Shown here in pieces: positions 8,718 through 19,128 of a DNA stretch of 64,000 bases. Every line of letters begins with the position of its first letter. The stretch's first letter is position 1. A program made the position numbers and the translations under genes. Source of the stretch: Pseudomonas sp. SDI (GTDB lineage: Bacteria; Pseudomonadota; Gammaproteobacteria; Pseudomonadales; Pseudomonadaceae); assembly GCF_003105155.1 (NCBI RefSeq), contig NZ_QETK01000003.1, forward strand, positions 62,001 through 126,000. The letters run 5' to 3'. Below the pieces are notes generated by a model. The model had not been told where the DNA came from. It did no database searches and saw only the letters and a list, made by a program, of their open reading frames with translations.

Positions 8718-9323
8718 CGGACAAGCAAGAAAAACCATTAATAAAGATCGTTTCTTCGCGTTACCTCGCTATAATCTCCCCCCGATTATAAGGACGTCTC
8801 CTGATCGGGCCTCGCAGCACCGCCTTTGCCATGCATCGGCCATCCCCGCATTGCCCACAGAGAGCCTTCCACACAGGTCTTGCCAAGCCCGGTGTGCCCG
8901 CTTTTTCGGCCCCCTCCAGCTGCGCCAGAACCTGCCGGGCCTGCCCTGCACGGCCCCTTTTGAGGTTCACGACTCCAAAAGAGCGTGAAAAAACGGGTTT
9001 TCACAACTTCACGAGAGTGTGGCGAGCAATGAACAGTCTGGCATGTGCAACAGCACCAACAGTGTCCCGAACAGCCCCGTACAGCTGGCAACAGCGCTCA
9101 TCGTCGATGGGTGCCTAAGGCCGATCCATAACGCACGACGGACACCTTGACCATAAGTCGAATTGCCGCACCGGCTGTAAAATGCGTTCATATGGCAACG
9201 CAAAGCCCGGTTGGCGGTGTCCGCTGAAGTTGGAAAAACTGCGAAGTATCGGACATGGCGATCCTGGCCAAGCCAGGAATCCTATGCTGTCAATTTGGTG
9301 CTGAAGATTTTGGAGACGCGTTA
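8718..9323. other. 606-base region without a convincing gene, upstream of mqo
   Basis: Several overlapping short frames exist on both strands, none with a good ribosome site and protein-like composition together. A consensus -10 hexamer TATAAT lies at 8770-8775, followed by C- and T-rich sequence. A 29-codon frame (9029-9118) has a weak GAG-type site. The region is long enough for an mqo leader transcript or a small RNA, but the sequence alone shows neither. Confidence 0.4.
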
Positions 9324-10829
9324 ATGGCGCAGAACGAAACAGTCGATGTGGTACTGGTAGGGGCAGGCATCATGAGTGCCACCCTGGCGGTCCTGCTCAA
9401 GGAACTCGACCCGGCCCTGAAGCTGGAAGTCGTCGAGTTGATGGATTCGGGTGCCGCGGAAAGTTCCAACCCGTGGAACAACGCGGGTACCGGCCACGCC
9501 GGGCTGTGTGAACTGAACTACACGCCTCAGGCCGCCGACGGCAGCATCGACATCAAGAAAGCGGTGCACATCAACACCCAGTTCGAGGTCTCACGGCAGT
9601 TCTGGGCCTACCTGAGCAAAAAAGGCGCTTTCAGCTCGCCACGGGCGTTCATCAACCCCGTGCCGCACCTGAGCTATGTCGAGGGCGACAAGGGTGTGTC
9701 CTTCCTGAAGAAGCGCTTCGAACTGCTCAAGCAGCATCACGCCTTCGCCGAGATGGAGTACACCGAAGACAAGACCGTGATGAATCAGTGGATGCCGTTG
9801 ATGATGCCAGGTCGCCCAGCCGACCAGCAGATCGCCGCCACCCGCGTGATGAAAGGCACCGACGTCAACTTCGGCGCACTGACCAACAAGTTGCTCAAGC
9901 ACCTGGGCAATACCCAGGATGCACAGGTCAAGTACTGCAAGAAGGTCACCGGCCTGCGCCGTAACGGCAGCGGCTGGACCGTCAGCATCAAGGACGTGAA
10001 CAGCGGCGGCAGCCGTGAAGTCGACGCCCGCTTCGTGTTCCTCGGCGCCGGTGGCGCGGCCCTGCCGCTGCTGCAACTGTCGGGTATCGAAGAGAGCAAG
10101 GGCTTCGGCGGCTTCCCGGTCAGCGGCCAGTGGCTGCGTTGCGACAACCCGGAAGTGGTCAAGCAGCACCAGGCCAAGGTCTACAGCCAGGCAGCGGTTG
10201 GCTCGCCACCGATGTCCGTGCCACACCTGGACACCCGTGTCGTCGACGGCAAGACCTCGCTGCTGTTCGGCCCGTACGCCGGCTTCACCACCAAGTTCCT
10301 CAAGCACGGCTCGTTCCTCGACCTGCCGCTGTCGGTACGCATGAGCAACATCGGCCCGATGCTGGCCGTCGCCCGCGACAACATGGACCTGACCAAGTAC
10401 CTGGTCAGCGAAGTGATGCAGTCGATGGAACAGCGCCTGGACTCGCTGCGGCGCTTCTACCCGCAGGCCAAGGCAGAAGACTGGCGCCTGGAAGTGGCCG
10501 GTCAGCGCGTGCAGATCATCAAGAAAGACCCGAAAAAAGGCGGCATCCTGCAGTTCGGTACCGAACTGGTTGCAGCCAAGGACGGCAGCCTCGCCGCCCT
10601 GCTCGGCGCTTCGCCGGGTGCTTCGGTGACCGTCTCGATCATGCTCGAACTGATCGAGCGCTGCTTCCCCGAGCAGGCCAAGGGCGCCTGGGCGGCCAAG
10701 CTCAAGGAAATCTTCCCGGCTCGGGAACAGGTCCTGGCCAGCGACGCCACGCTGTATCACAAGATCAGCGCCTACAACGACGAGGCCCTGGGCCTGGTCG
10801 AGAACAGCCCGGCGCAAAGCTACGCGTGA
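9324..10829 (+). CDS. mqo: Malate:quinone oxidoreductase
   Basis: A 501-residue FAD enzyme that oxidises malate to oxaloacetate and passes electrons to the quinone pool at the membrane surface. The N-terminus holds the dinucleotide-binding motif [17 protein letters not shown]. Family marks include [22 protein letters not shown] and the C-terminal [14 protein letters not shown] and [16 protein letters not shown] segments. Length is normal. GGAG precedes the ATG at the right distance, so the longer upstream frame is not used. It is followed by a strong terminator and appears to be a single-gene unit. Confidence 0.97.
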   Translation: MAQNETVDVVLVGAGIMSATLAVLLKELDPALKLEVVELMDSGAAESSNPWNNAGTGHAGLCELNYTPQAADGSIDIKKAVHINTQFEVSRQFWAYLSKKGAFSSPRAFINPVPHLSYVEGDKGVSFLKKRFELLKQHHAFAEMEYTEDKTVMNQWMPLMMPGRPADQQIAATRVMKGTDVNFGALTNKLLKHLGNTQDAQVKYCKKVTGLRRNGSGWTVSIKDVNSGGSREVDARFVFLGAGGAALPLLQLSGIEESKGFGGFPVSGQWLRCDNPEVVKQHQAKVYSQAAVGSPPMSVPHLDTRVVDGKTSLLFGPYAGFTTKFLKHGSFLDLPLSVRMSNIGPMLAVARDNMDLTKYLVSEVMQSMEQRLDSLRRFYPQAKAEDWRLEVAGQRVQIIKKDPKKGGILQFGTELVAAKDGSLAALLGASPGASVTVSIMLELIERCFPEQAKGAWAAKLKEIFPAREQVLASDATLYHKISAYNDEALGLVENSPAQSYA

Positions 10830-10841
10830 TCCGGCAGCCAT

Positions 10842-10870
10842 AAAAAAACGCCCCTCGGGGCGTTTTTTTT
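10842..10870. terminator. Intrinsic terminator after mqo
   Basis: ACGCCCC and GGGGCGT form a tight hairpin with a two-base loop, followed by eight T residues. An A tract on the other side lets it also serve the minus-strand gene ending at 10883. Confidence 0.9.
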
Positions 10871-10882
10871 GCGCGGGGCAAA

Positions 10883-11170
10883 TCAGCCGCGAGCGTTGGC
10901 GATGATCGCGAGGTACTCCGGCGCGTTGCGCTGGTCCTGGATCACCTCGGCGAAGGTCTGGCCGTTCGCATCCTTGCCATCGACGTCATAGCCGGCTTCG
11001 ACGAAGAAGCCGACAAAGCGCTCGAAGTCGTCGATGCGCAGGCCGCGATAGGCCTTGATCAGTTTGTGCTGGGATGGCGAGGCAGCATCTGCCGGTTCGA
11101 ACTGCAGGAACGACTTGATGTAGTCGTCGCTGATTTCATCGCCAATCACTTGCTTCTTGTCTTTACGCAT
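10883..11170 (-). CDS. PA4642-family small protein
   Basis: A 95-residue soluble protein beginning MRKDKKQVIGDEISDDYIKS. By sequence style and position between mqo and hpt it corresponds to the PA4642 family of pseudomonads, whose function is unknown. The ATG at 11170 has GGAG seven bases upstream; the frame runs ten codons further to 11200, but those earlier starts have no ribosome site. Confidence 0.75.
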   Translation of the reverse strand: MRKDKKQVIGDEISDDYIKSFLQFEPADAASPSQHKLIKAYRGLRIDDFERFVGFFVEAGYDVDGKDANGQTFAEVIQDQRNAPEYLAIIANARG

Positions 11171-11241
11171 TACCGACTCCAGCTGAACCATCACGGACAT
11201 TTTTCACGGGTCGGCAGTGTACCCCCCGGCAGTGCAGCGGC

Positions 11242-11712
11242 TCAACGCGCCCGTAGGGTTCCGGTGTGCAGGTCGGCCCAGATATGGCCGTTGGGGTAAC
11301 TGAGAAACTGCACGTAGAGGGTGTCGTTGCGCAACAGGTCGAGAATGATCCGGTACTGGGCGACCGGGTAGTTCAGGGTCAGGGTACGGGTCTTGCTGTC
11401 GAAGGCGGGCTTTTTCAGGCTTTTGCCGGCTTCGCCGTCGAAGTTGATCAACACCCGGCTGATGCTGGCGCCTTTGTTCAGCGGCTTGCCTTTGAGGCGC
11501 ACGATCAGCGGCGCGGTGATCGGGATTGGCTGCTGATTGGACTGGCGCTGGTTACCGACCACCACCGAATAGTCGGTGACTTGCAGCAATTGCTGGGCTT
11601 CGGGGGTTTCCTGACGCAGGCTCTGGTCGTCGGGCGGGAGAAACTGGCTGTGCAGCGGCGCCGCCGAAACCGGCAGGCTGAGCACCAGCAGAAGAGGAAG
11701 AATGGCGCGCAT
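11242..11712 (-). CDS. Secreted conserved hypothetical protein
   Basis: A 156-residue protein with a clear signal peptide (MRAILPLLLVLSLPVSAAP), likely periplasmic. The mature part has repeated beta-type segments (SVVVGNQRQSNQQPIPITAP, LTLNYPVAQYRIILDLL). I do not recognise a domain. AAGGAG lies upstream of the ATG. It is 50 bases downstream of the cupin gene in the same direction, so it may be co-transcribed with hpt and the cupin. Confidence 0.65.
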   Translation of the reverse strand: MRAILPLLLVLSLPVSAAPLHSQFLPPDDQSLRQETPEAQQLLQVTDYSVVVGNQRQSNQQPIPITAPLIVRLKGKPLNKGASISRVLINFDGEAGKSLKKPAFDSKTRTLTLNYPVAQYRIILDLLRNDTLYVQFLSYPNGHIWADLHTGTLRAR

Positions 11713-11762
11713 GACAGGCTCCTTGGGGGCAGCCTGGCACTCTAGCACGAACGTTGGGGGCT

Positions 11763-12236
11763 TCAGTCGAACTGCGCGCGCATCCAGGCCTGGTACTCGG
11801 CGACACCCGGCTCGCCTTCGCGTGGCGCCCAGCTGGCCAGTTCGCCTTCACCGACAGGCCGGTACGGCCCGGACTTGCACTCGAACATGATGCTGTCCGC
11901 TTCCAGCACCACCAGGCCATGGAAGGTGCCCGGTGCCAGATCAACACCCAGGCACTCGCCCCCTGCAACCATCACTCGCTTGTCGATCACTGCACCTTGC
12001 TCATCGAAGATCAACAGGCCCAGTGCCCCCCTCAGCACGATCAGGCATTCGGCCTTGTCGTCCGACAGATGACGGTGCGGAGGAATGTAGGTAGTCGGCT
12101 GCAACCCAACCGCCATGCGGTGGCACGGCTCTTCCATTTCATGGAAATTGTGATGCTGGCGCCGACGCGGGCTGGCTTCGGCTTTTTGCGCCAACGCGGT
12201 AAACAACGATTGATCGAGAAAACCTGGTTGGCGCAT
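11763..12236 (-). CDS. WbuC-family cupin protein
   Basis: A 157-residue cupin. Metal-binding residues are visible in YIPPHRHLSDDKAECLIVLRG (HxH with a following Glu) and a later His in APGTFHGLVVLE, the usual cupin motif 1 and motif 2 layout. WbuC proteins are found near polysaccharide genes and elsewhere; the substrate is unknown. It starts six bases after the hpt stop, so the two are co-transcribed. Confidence 0.8.
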   Translation of the reverse strand: MRQPGFLDQSLFTALAQKAEASPRRRQHHNFHEMEEPCHRMAVGLQPTTYIPPHRHLSDDKAECLIVLRGALGLLIFDEQGAVIDKRVMVAGGECLGVDLAPGTFHGLVVLEADSIMFECKSGPYRPVGEGELASWAPREGEPGVAEYQAWMRAQFD

Positions 12237-12242
12237 TTTAAG

Positions 12243-12800
12243 TCAGAGTCCTTTGACCGCGAAGATGCCATTGGCATTACGCCAGTAGCCTTTGTAATCC
12301 ATACCATAACCGAAGATGTAACGATCAACGCACGGCAGGCCAACATAGTTGGCTTTCAGGTCCGGGCTGGCCTTGCGGTCATGGTCCTTGTCGATCAGCA
12401 CCGCCGTATGCACGGCGCGGGCGCCGGCGTGACGGCAGAAGTCGATGATCGCGCTGAGGGTATGACCCTCGTCAAGAATGTCATCGATGATCAGTACGTC
12501 GCGGTCGATGAACGAGACTTCCGGCTTGGCTTTCCAGAACAGGTCGCCACCGCTGGTCTGATTGCGATAACGGGTCGCGTGCAGGTAGGACGCTTCCAGC
12601 GGGAACTGCAGATGCGTGAGCAGTTTGCCGGCGAAGATCAGGCCGCCGTTCATCACGCAGAACACCACCGGGTTGCTGTCCGCCAGTGTTTCGCTGATCT
12701 GCGCACCGACACGGGCAATGGCCGCTTCGACTTCGGCTTCGGTGTACAGGCAGTCAGCCTCTCGCATGACTTGACGGATGTGCTCGAGATCAGCGGACAT
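12243..12800 (-). CDS. hpt: Hypoxanthine-guanine phosphoribosyltransferase
   Basis: A 185-residue type I phosphoribosyltransferase for purine salvage. The PRPP-binding loop is VLIIDDILDEGHT; the N-terminal CVMNGGLIFAGKL region is also typical. The ATG at 12800 has GGAGAG upstream, so the longer frame to 12839 is rejected. Divergent from upp, which places purine and pyrimidine salvage genes back to back. Confidence 0.9.
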   Translation of the reverse strand: MSADLEHIRQVMREADCLYTEAEVEAAIARVGAQISETLADSNPVVFCVMNGGLIFAGKLLTHLQFPLEASYLHATRYRNQTSGGDLFWKAKPEVSFIDRDVLIIDDILDEGHTLSAIIDFCRHAGARAVHTAVLIDKDHDRKASPDLKANYVGLPCVDRYIFGYGMDYKGYWRNANGIFAVKGL

Positions 12801-12964
12801 GGCGCTCTCCAGGGGGCTGCAAATAAGAAAAGCGGGCAAAGGTACGCATCCGGGCGCCCCAGATCAAGCATTTCTGGACTAACGTCCTGTATGCCTATAG
12901 GACACGCACCGCTGAATAGATTAATCTAGCGCGGTTTTTTTGCCCGCTTTCGGAGCCATCCCCT

Positions 12965-13603
12965 ATGCCTACCCGTGAGATCCGCCATCCGCTGATCCGT
13001 CACAAGCTCGGCCTCATGCGCCGCGCCGATATCAGCACCAAGAATTTTCGCGAGCTCGCCCAGGAAGTCGGCACGCTCCTGACCTATGAAGCGACCAAAG
13101 ACCTGCCGCTGGAAAGCTATGAAATCGATGGCTGGTGCGGCAAGGTCCAGGTCGAAAAAATCGCCGGCAAGAAGATTACCGTGGTACCGATCCTGCGTGC
13201 CGGCATCGGCATGCTCGAAGGCGTGCTCAGCCTGATTCCGGGCGCCAAGGTCAGCGCCGTGGGCGTTGCCCGCAACGAGGAAACCCTTGAGGCGCACACC
13301 TACCTGGAAAAACTCGCCCCGGAAATCGACGAGCGCCTGGCGCTGATCATCGACCCGATGCTGGCCACCGGCGCCTCGATGGTCGCGACCATCGACCTGC
13401 TGAAGAAAGCCGGCTGCAAGGACATCCGCGCGATGGTCCTGGTGGCTGCGCCCGAAGGCATCAACGTGGTCCAGAGCGCGCACCCGGACGTGGACATCTA
13501 CACCGCCTCGATCGACCAGTGCCTGAACGAACACGGCTACATCATCCCGGGCCTGGGCGATGCCGGCGACAAGATCTTCGGCACCAAGCAGAAGGACGCC
13601 TGA
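12965..13603 (+). CDS. upp: Uracil phosphoribosyltransferase
   Basis: A 212-residue enzyme making UMP from uracil and PRPP. Visible marks: [21 protein letters not shown], the PRPP loop region [13 protein letters not shown] and the C-terminal [10 protein letters not shown] uracil-binding segment. GGAG precedes the ATG. The stop and the uraA start are separated by two bases, so uptake and conversion of uracil are expressed together. Confidence 0.97.
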   Translation: MPTREIRHPLIRHKLGLMRRADISTKNFRELAQEVGTLLTYEATKDLPLESYEIDGWCGKVQVEKIAGKKITVVPILRAGIGMLEGVLSLIPGAKVSAVGVARNEETLEAHTYLEKLAPEIDERLALIIDPMLATGASMVATIDLLKKAGCKDIRAMVLVAAPEGINVVQSAHPDVDIYTASIDQCLNEHGYIIPGLGDAGDKIFGTKQKDA

Positions 13604-13605
13604 GC

Positions 13606-14880
13606 ATGCAGGACGAGTTCAACGACCCGCTCTGGCGCCAGGTCGTCTCCGGCGCGCAGATGCTCTTCGTGGCATTCGGCGCGCTGGTACTGATGCCGCT
13701 GATTACCGGCCTCGACCCCAACGTTGCGCTGTTCACCGCGGGCCTGGGGACTCTGCTGTTCCAGCTGGTTACCGGGCGGCAGGTGCCGGTATTCCTGGCG
13801 TCGAGCTTCGCCTTCATTACCCCGATCATCCTCGCCAAGGGTCAGTTCGGCCTCGCCGAAACCATGGGCGGGGTGATGGCGGCCGGCTTTGTCTATACCT
13901 TCCTCGGCCTGGCCGTGAAGATCAAAGGCACCGGCTTCATCGACCGCCTGCTGCCGCCAGTGGTGATCGGCCCGGTGATCATCTCCATCGGCCTGGCCAT
14001 GGCGCCGATTGCCGCGAACATGGCCATGGGCAAGGCCGGCGATGGCGCTGAGCTGCTGCCGTACAGCACGGCGATGATGATCTCGATGCCGGCGCTGCTG
14101 ACCACCCTGATCGTGGCGGTGTTCGGCAAGGGCATCTTCCGCCTGGTGCCGATCATTGCCGGGGTGCTGGTCGGCTTTGCCCTGTCGTTCTACTTTGGCG
14201 TGGTCGACACCGCCAAGATCGCCGCTGCTCCGTGGCTGGCGCTGCCGCACTTCACCGCGCCGGCATTCAACTGGCAGGCGATCCTGTTCATCGTTCCGGT
14301 CGCCCTGGCGCCGGCGATCGAGCATATCGGCGGGGTGATTGCGGTCGGCAGCGTGACCGGTCGCGACTACCTGAAAAAGCCCGGGCTGCACCGCACGCTG
14401 CTGGGTGACGGCATCGCCACCACCACCGCCGGCCTGTTCGGCGGCCCGCCCAACACCACCTACGCCGAAGTGACCGGCGCGGTGATGCTGACCAAGAACT
14501 ACAACCCGAAGATCATGACCTGGGCGGCGGTCTTTGCCATCACCCTGGCCTTCATCGGCAAGTTCGGCGCGTTACTGCAGAGCATTCCGGTGCCGGTAAT
14601 GGGCGGTATCCTCTGCCTGCTGTTCGGCTCGATTGCGGCGGTGGGCATGAACACCATGATCCGCCACAAGATCGACCTGAGCGAAGCGCGCAACCTGGTG
14701 ATCGTGTCGGTGACCCTGGTGTTCGGTATTGGTGGCGTGCTGATCGGCACCGGCACTGGCCCGGACGACTGGGGCCTGAAAGGCATCGCGCTGTGCGCGG
14801 TGGTAGCGATTGCCCTGAACCTGTTGCTGCCGGGCAATGACGGCTGGAAGAACAAGAAGCTGGACGATCAGTTGCCTTGA
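13606..14880 (+). CDS. uraA: Uracil permease (NCS2 family)
   Basis: A 424-residue transporter with about 12-14 hydrophobic segments. NCS2 marks are the FLASSFAFITP segment, EHIGGVIAVGSVTG (the acidic substrate-binding motif) and NTTYAEVTGAV. It lies two bases after upp, so the pair forms a uracil uptake and salvage operon. The start ATG at 13606 follows GAAGGACG inside the upp end. Confidence 0.93.
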   Translation: MQDEFNDPLWRQVVSGAQMLFVAFGALVLMPLITGLDPNVALFTAGLGTLLFQLVTGRQVPVFLASSFAFITPIILAKGQFGLAETMGGVMAAGFVYTFLGLAVKIKGTGFIDRLLPPVVIGPVIISIGLAMAPIAANMAMGKAGDGAELLPYSTAMMISMPALLTTLIVAVFGKGIFRLVPIIAGVLVGFALSFYFGVVDTAKIAAAPWLALPHFTAPAFNWQAILFIVPVALAPAIEHIGGVIAVGSVTGRDYLKKPGLHRTLLGDGIATTTAGLFGGPPNTTYAEVTGAVMLTKNYNPKIMTWAAVFAITLAFIGKFGALLQSIPVPVMGGILCLLFGSIAAVGMNTMIRHKIDLSEARNLVIVSVTLVFGIGGVLIGTGTGPDDWGLKGIALCAVVAIALNLLLPGNDGWKNKKLDDQLP

Positions 14881-14903
14881 ACTGAAAGGCACTGATCAGC
14901 CCC

Positions 14904-14935
14904 TGTGGGAGCCGGCATTGCCGGCGCCCACAGGC
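14904..14935. repeat. REP-like GC-rich palindrome after uraA
   Basis: CTGTGGGAGCCGGCATTGCC is followed by its near complement GGCGCCCACAG. It sits between convergent uraA and hemH and belongs to the same short palindrome type as 3411-3437. Confidence 0.6.
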
Positions 14936-14959
14936 TCATAAGGTGTTTCTACGGCTGTT

Positions 14960-15973
14960 TCAGGCCTTCTCGCACAACCTATTCAACGCCCGCACCCATT
15001 GCGGATGATCGTTCAGGCACGGCACCAGCACCAGTTCCTCGCCGCCCGCCTCGACAAACTGCTCACGCCCGCGATCGCCGATCTCCTCCAGCGTCTCGAT
15101 GCAATCGGCAACGAACGCCGGGCACATCACCAGCAGCTTCTTCACCCCGGCCTTGGCCAGCTCGTCGAGCCGCGTTTCGGTGTAGGGTTCGATCCATTTT
15201 GCCTTGCCCAGGCGCGACTGGAACGATACCGACCACTTGCCATCGGGAATGCCCATCTGCTGCGCAAACAGCTGCGCCGTGCGCAGGCACTGACCGCGGT
15301 AACACCGTGCCTGCATCTCGGGCGAGGCGTCCTTGCAGCAATCGGCCGCCCGGAAATCATGCGTGCCGGCGCGATCGAACTTCTTCAGGTGGCCCTCCGG
15401 CAAGCCATGGAAGCTCAGCAGCAAGTGGTCGTAGTCCTGCTGCAGGTACGGCTCGGCACTGGCCACCAGGGCATCGATGTACTCCGGCTGCTGGTAGAAC
15501 GGCTGCAGCACTGCCAGTTCCAGGGCCAACGCGTGCTCGGCGAGCACCTGGCGGGCCTGCTCGACCACCGTGGTCACCGTGCTGTCGGCAAACTGCGGAT
15601 ACAGCGGCGCCAGGGTTACCTTGCGCACGCCCTGCTGCGCCAGGCGTTGCAGCACGGTCGGCAACGACGGCTCGCCATAGCGCATGGCGATCTCCACCGG
15701 GCCATGCACCCATTGCTCGCGCATCGCTGCCTGCAAGCGCTTGGTCAGCACCACCAGCGGCGAGCCGTCCTCCCACCAGATCGAGGCATAAGCATGGGCC
15801 GACTGCTGCGGCCGCTGGATCAGGATCAGCGACACCAGCAGCCGCCGTACCGGCCAAGGCAGGTCGATGACGTAAGGGTCCATCAGGAACTGGTTGAGGT
15901 AACGACGCACATCGGCGACAGAGGTGGAGGCCGGCGAACCGAGGTTGACCAGCAACAAAGCATGATCGGTCAT
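14960..15973 (-). CDS. hemH: Ferrochelatase
   Basis: A 337-residue enzyme that inserts Fe2+ into protoporphyrin IX, the last step of heme synthesis. It opens with [11 protein letters not shown], has the catalytic-His segment [15 protein letters not shown] and the C-terminal [17 protein letters not shown] region with the conserved Glu. Length is normal for proteobacteria. It follows the epimerase-like gene by 12 bases, so the two form an operon. Confidence 0.95.
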   Translation of the reverse strand: MTDHALLLVNLGSPASTSVADVRRYLNQFLMDPYVIDLPWPVRRLLVSLILIQRPQQSAHAYASIWWEDGSPLVVLTKRLQAAMREQWVHGPVEIAMRYGEPSLPTVLQRLAQQGVRKVTLAPLYPQFADSTVTTVVEQARQVLAEHALALELAVLQPFYQQPEYIDALVASAEPYLQQDYDHLLLSFHGLPEGHLKKFDRAGTHDFRAADCCKDASPEMQARCYRGQCLRTAQLFAQQMGIPDGKWSVSFQSRLGKAKWIEPYTETRLDELAKAGVKKLLVMCPAFVADCIETLEEIGDRGREQFVEAGGEELVLVPCLNDHPQWVRALNRLCEKA

Positions 15974-15985
15974 GCAACATCCTTT

Positions 15986-16888
15986 TCAGAGGCGTCGGGA
16001 CAAGTCGTCCAGCGCCGATTGCACATCGTTGAAATGGAACCTGAAACCTGCCGCCAGCGCGCGTACCGGACGCGCCCGCTGGCCGCCCAGCAGCAAGGTC
16101 GATAACTCGCCAAGCCCGGCCTTCAACAGCAGTGCCGGCACCGGCAACAACGCCGGACGACGCAAGGTACGGCCCAGGCGCTTGGCAAACTCGCGGTTGC
16201 GCACCGGCTCCGGGGCGCAGGCATTATAAGGACCGCTGGCGTCTTCGCGCTGCAAGAGAAAATCGATCAGGGCGACTTCGTCGTCGATATGAATCCATGG
16301 CATCCACTGCCGGCCATCGCCCAACGGGCCGCCCAGACCCAGTTTGAATGGCAGGCGCAGGCGCGACAAAAAGCCGCCCTCGCTCGACAACACCAGGCCC
16401 GTACGCAGCAGCACGACCCGAATGCCAAGCGCCTGCGCGGCCATCGCGGTTTCTTCCCAAGCGATACACAGCTGACTGGCAAAATCTTCTTTCACCGGCT
16501 GCGATGCCTCGCTGAGCTCGCGCTCGCCGCCATCGCCATACCAGCCCACCGCCGAACCGGAGATCAGCACCGCCGGGCGCTGCGTGCGCCGCTCCAGCCA
16601 CGCCAGCAACTGCTCGGTGAGGGTGATCCGGCTGCCCCACAGCAGCGCCCGGCGCGACGCCGTCCACGGTCGGTCGGCAATCGGCGCACCGGCCAGGTTC
16701 ACGACGGCGTCCAGTGGCTGCGCGTCGAGCGCTTCCAGCTCCGCCACACCGCGCACGCCAGCTCCGCAAATCCTGCCAACCTGTTCCGGACGTCGACTCC
16801 AGACACTCACCTGATGGCCATGGTCAAGCCACAAGCGGCAGAGTTGTTGTCCGATCAAGCCAGTACCGCCTGTCAGCAATATATGCAT
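15986..16888 (-). CDS. TIGR01777-family NAD(P)-binding epimerase-like protein (YfcH)
   Basis: A 300-residue extended-SDR protein. The nucleotide-binding motif LTGGTGLIGQQL is at the N-terminus, followed by NLAGAPIADRPW and SGSAVGWYGDGGE, and PWIHIDDEV in the middle, all typical of TIGR01777/YfcH proteins. Substrate unknown. The ATG at 16888 has GAGG eight bases upstream. Its promoter region is shared with the divergent light-regulated oxidase gene, so it may also respond to the LitR-type site at 17001-17024. Confidence 0.85.
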   Translation of the reverse strand: MHILLTGGTGLIGQQLCRLWLDHGHQVSVWSRRPEQVGRICGAGVRGVAELEALDAQPLDAVVNLAGAPIADRPWTASRRALLWGSRITLTEQLLAWLERRTQRPAVLISGSAVGWYGDGGERELSEASQPVKEDFASQLCIAWEETAMAAQALGIRVVLLRTGLVLSSEGGFLSRLRLPFKLGLGGPLGDGRQWMPWIHIDDEVALIDFLLQREDASGPYNACAPEPVRNREFAKRLGRTLRRPALLPVPALLLKAGLGELSTLLLGGQRARPVRALAAGFRFHFNDVQSALDDLSRRL

Positions 16889-17000
16889 GGCCGTGTCCTC
16901 ACTTCGCGCACCCTGGTCTATTTTTAAGAGCAAGGCACTTTTTTGATCGATCACTCTCGGATAAACATAGGCCAACCTTTCTTGGCGAGCGGAATAATCT

Positions 17001-17024
17001 TATACATAATTTCTGCATTGTACA
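17001..17024 (+). promoter_or_regulatory. LitR/PplR1-type direct-repeat operator
   Basis: TATACA (17001-17006), exactly 12 bases, then TGTACA (17019-17024). This fits the PplR1-binding consensus reported for P. putida, T(G/A)TACA-N12-TGTA(C/T)A, with no mismatch. A possible promoter follows: TTGTAC at 17018-17023, 17 bases, TAGGCT at 17041-17046. The site ends 49 bases before the oxidase ATG. Confidence 0.8.
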
Positions 17025-17043
17025 GGTTTGCCCAGCAGCGTAG

Positions 17044-18060
<1,017 letters not shown>

Positions 18061-18079
18061 CCCGGCAACACGAAAAAGT

Positions 18080-18103
18080 TATACAGACAGTTTGACTTGT
18101 ACA
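18080..18103 (+). promoter_or_regulatory. LitR/PplR1-type operator 1 of the rudS-phrB operon
   Basis: TATACA (18080-18085), 12 bases, TGTACA (18098-18103): an exact consensus match. A likely promoter overlaps it, with TTGACT at 18092-18097 and TATGAT at 18114-18119 spaced 16 bases apart. The -35 box therefore lies inside the operator, as expected for dark repression. Confidence 0.85.
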
Positions 18104-18128
18104 GCTTGTTCTCTATGATAAACAATGC

Positions 18129-18152
18129 TGTACAAGGTTCTTTGTTTGTATA
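18129..18152 (+). promoter_or_regulatory. LitR/PplR1-type operator 2 of the rudS-phrB operon
   Basis: TGTACA (18129-18134), 12 bases, TGTATA (18147-18152): again an exact match. It lies 25 bases beyond operator 1, near the expected transcription start, giving a tandem arrangement upstream of the first gene. Confidence 0.8.
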
Positions 18153-18171
18153 GATTTCAGTCGAGCAGCCC

Positions 18172-19128
18172 ATGGCCCATCCCAAACCGCGTATCGCAAT
18201 CAGCGCCTGCCTCGTCGGCGAAGAAGTCCGCTTCAACGGCGGGCATAAGCTGTCACGTTTGTGCAGCGAGGTACTGGCCGAGCATTTCGAACTGCTCAGC
18301 GTTTGCCCCGAAGTGGCTATCGGCCTGGGTATCCCACGGGCGGCCATTCGCCTGGTCGGCGACCCGCAAGCGCCGCGTGCCGTTGGCAGTCGTGACCCCG
18401 CGCTGGACGTTTCCACCGCGCTCGGCGACTACGCAACGCAGATGGCCACCGAGTTGCAAGGCATCTGTGGCTACATCTTCATGCAGAAGTCGCCGTCGTG
18501 TGGCCTGGAACGGGTCAAGGTCTATCAGGACAACGGTTACCCGGCCCGCGAAGGCGGCCGCGGCCTGTACGCCGCACGCTTCTGTGAACTGCATCCGGAC
18601 CTGCCGGTGGAAGAAGAAGGGCGGCTGTGTGACCCGGTCCTGCGGGAAAACTTCCTCACCCGCGTATACGCCTACGCCGACTGGCAAAAATTGCGCGCCG
18701 GCGGCCTCAGCCGCCATGCCCTGATCGCCTTCCATTCCCGCTACAAATACCAGCTGATGGCGCACAATCCGCATCAGTACAAGGTGCTCGGCAAGCTGCT
18801 CGGCAGCCTGCGCCGCGAGGATGACCCGGAAGAAGTCGGCCCGCGCTACTTCAGCCAGTTGATGCAGGCCCTGACCCGCTGCGCCAACCGCGGCACCCAC
18901 TGCAATGTGCTGCTCCACCTGAGCGGCTACCTGCGCGACCTGCTTTGCCAGCAGGACAAAGAGGAAATTCAGACACTGATCGCACAATACCGGGCCGGTA
19001 TCGTGCCACTGGTGGTGCCCCTGACCCTGCTCAAGCATCACCTGCGCCATCACCCTGATCCCTACCTGCTGCAGCAGGTTTACCTGCAGCCGCACCCGGA
19101 AAACCTGAGCCTGCGCAATGCCATCTGA
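18172..19128 (+). CDS. rudS: RudS-type tRNA 4-thiouridine desulfidase (DUF523-DUF1722)
   Basis: A 318-residue two-domain protein. Residues 1-150 are the TudS (DUF523) desulfidase: ISACLVG (Cys13), VCPEVAIGLGIPR (Cys45) and QKSPSCGLERVKVY (Cys110) supply the three Cys that hold a [4Fe-4S] cluster. Residues 180-318 are DUF1722 (FHSRYKYQLMAHNPHQYKVLGKL). This fusion was described as RudS, which removes sulfur from 4-thiouridine in tRNA, the near-UV target base. It is the first gene of an operon with the LitR-type regulator and photolyase, behind two LitR-type operators. Its end overlaps the next start by 11 bases. Confidence 0.88.
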   Translation: MAHPKPRIAISACLVGEEVRFNGGHKLSRLCSEVLAEHFELLSVCPEVAIGLGIPRAAIRLVGDPQAPRAVGSRDPALDVSTALGDYATQMATELQGICGYIFMQKSPSCGLERVKVYQDNGYPAREGGRGLYAARFCELHPDLPVEEEGRLCDPVLRENFLTRVYAYADWQKLRAGGLSRHALIAFHSRYKYQLMAHNPHQYKVLGKLLGSLRREDDPEEVGPRYFSQLMQALTRCANRGTHCNVLLHLSGYLRDLLCQQDKEEIQTLIAQYRAGIVPLVVPLTLLKHHLRHHPDPYLLQQVYLQPHPENLSLRNAI

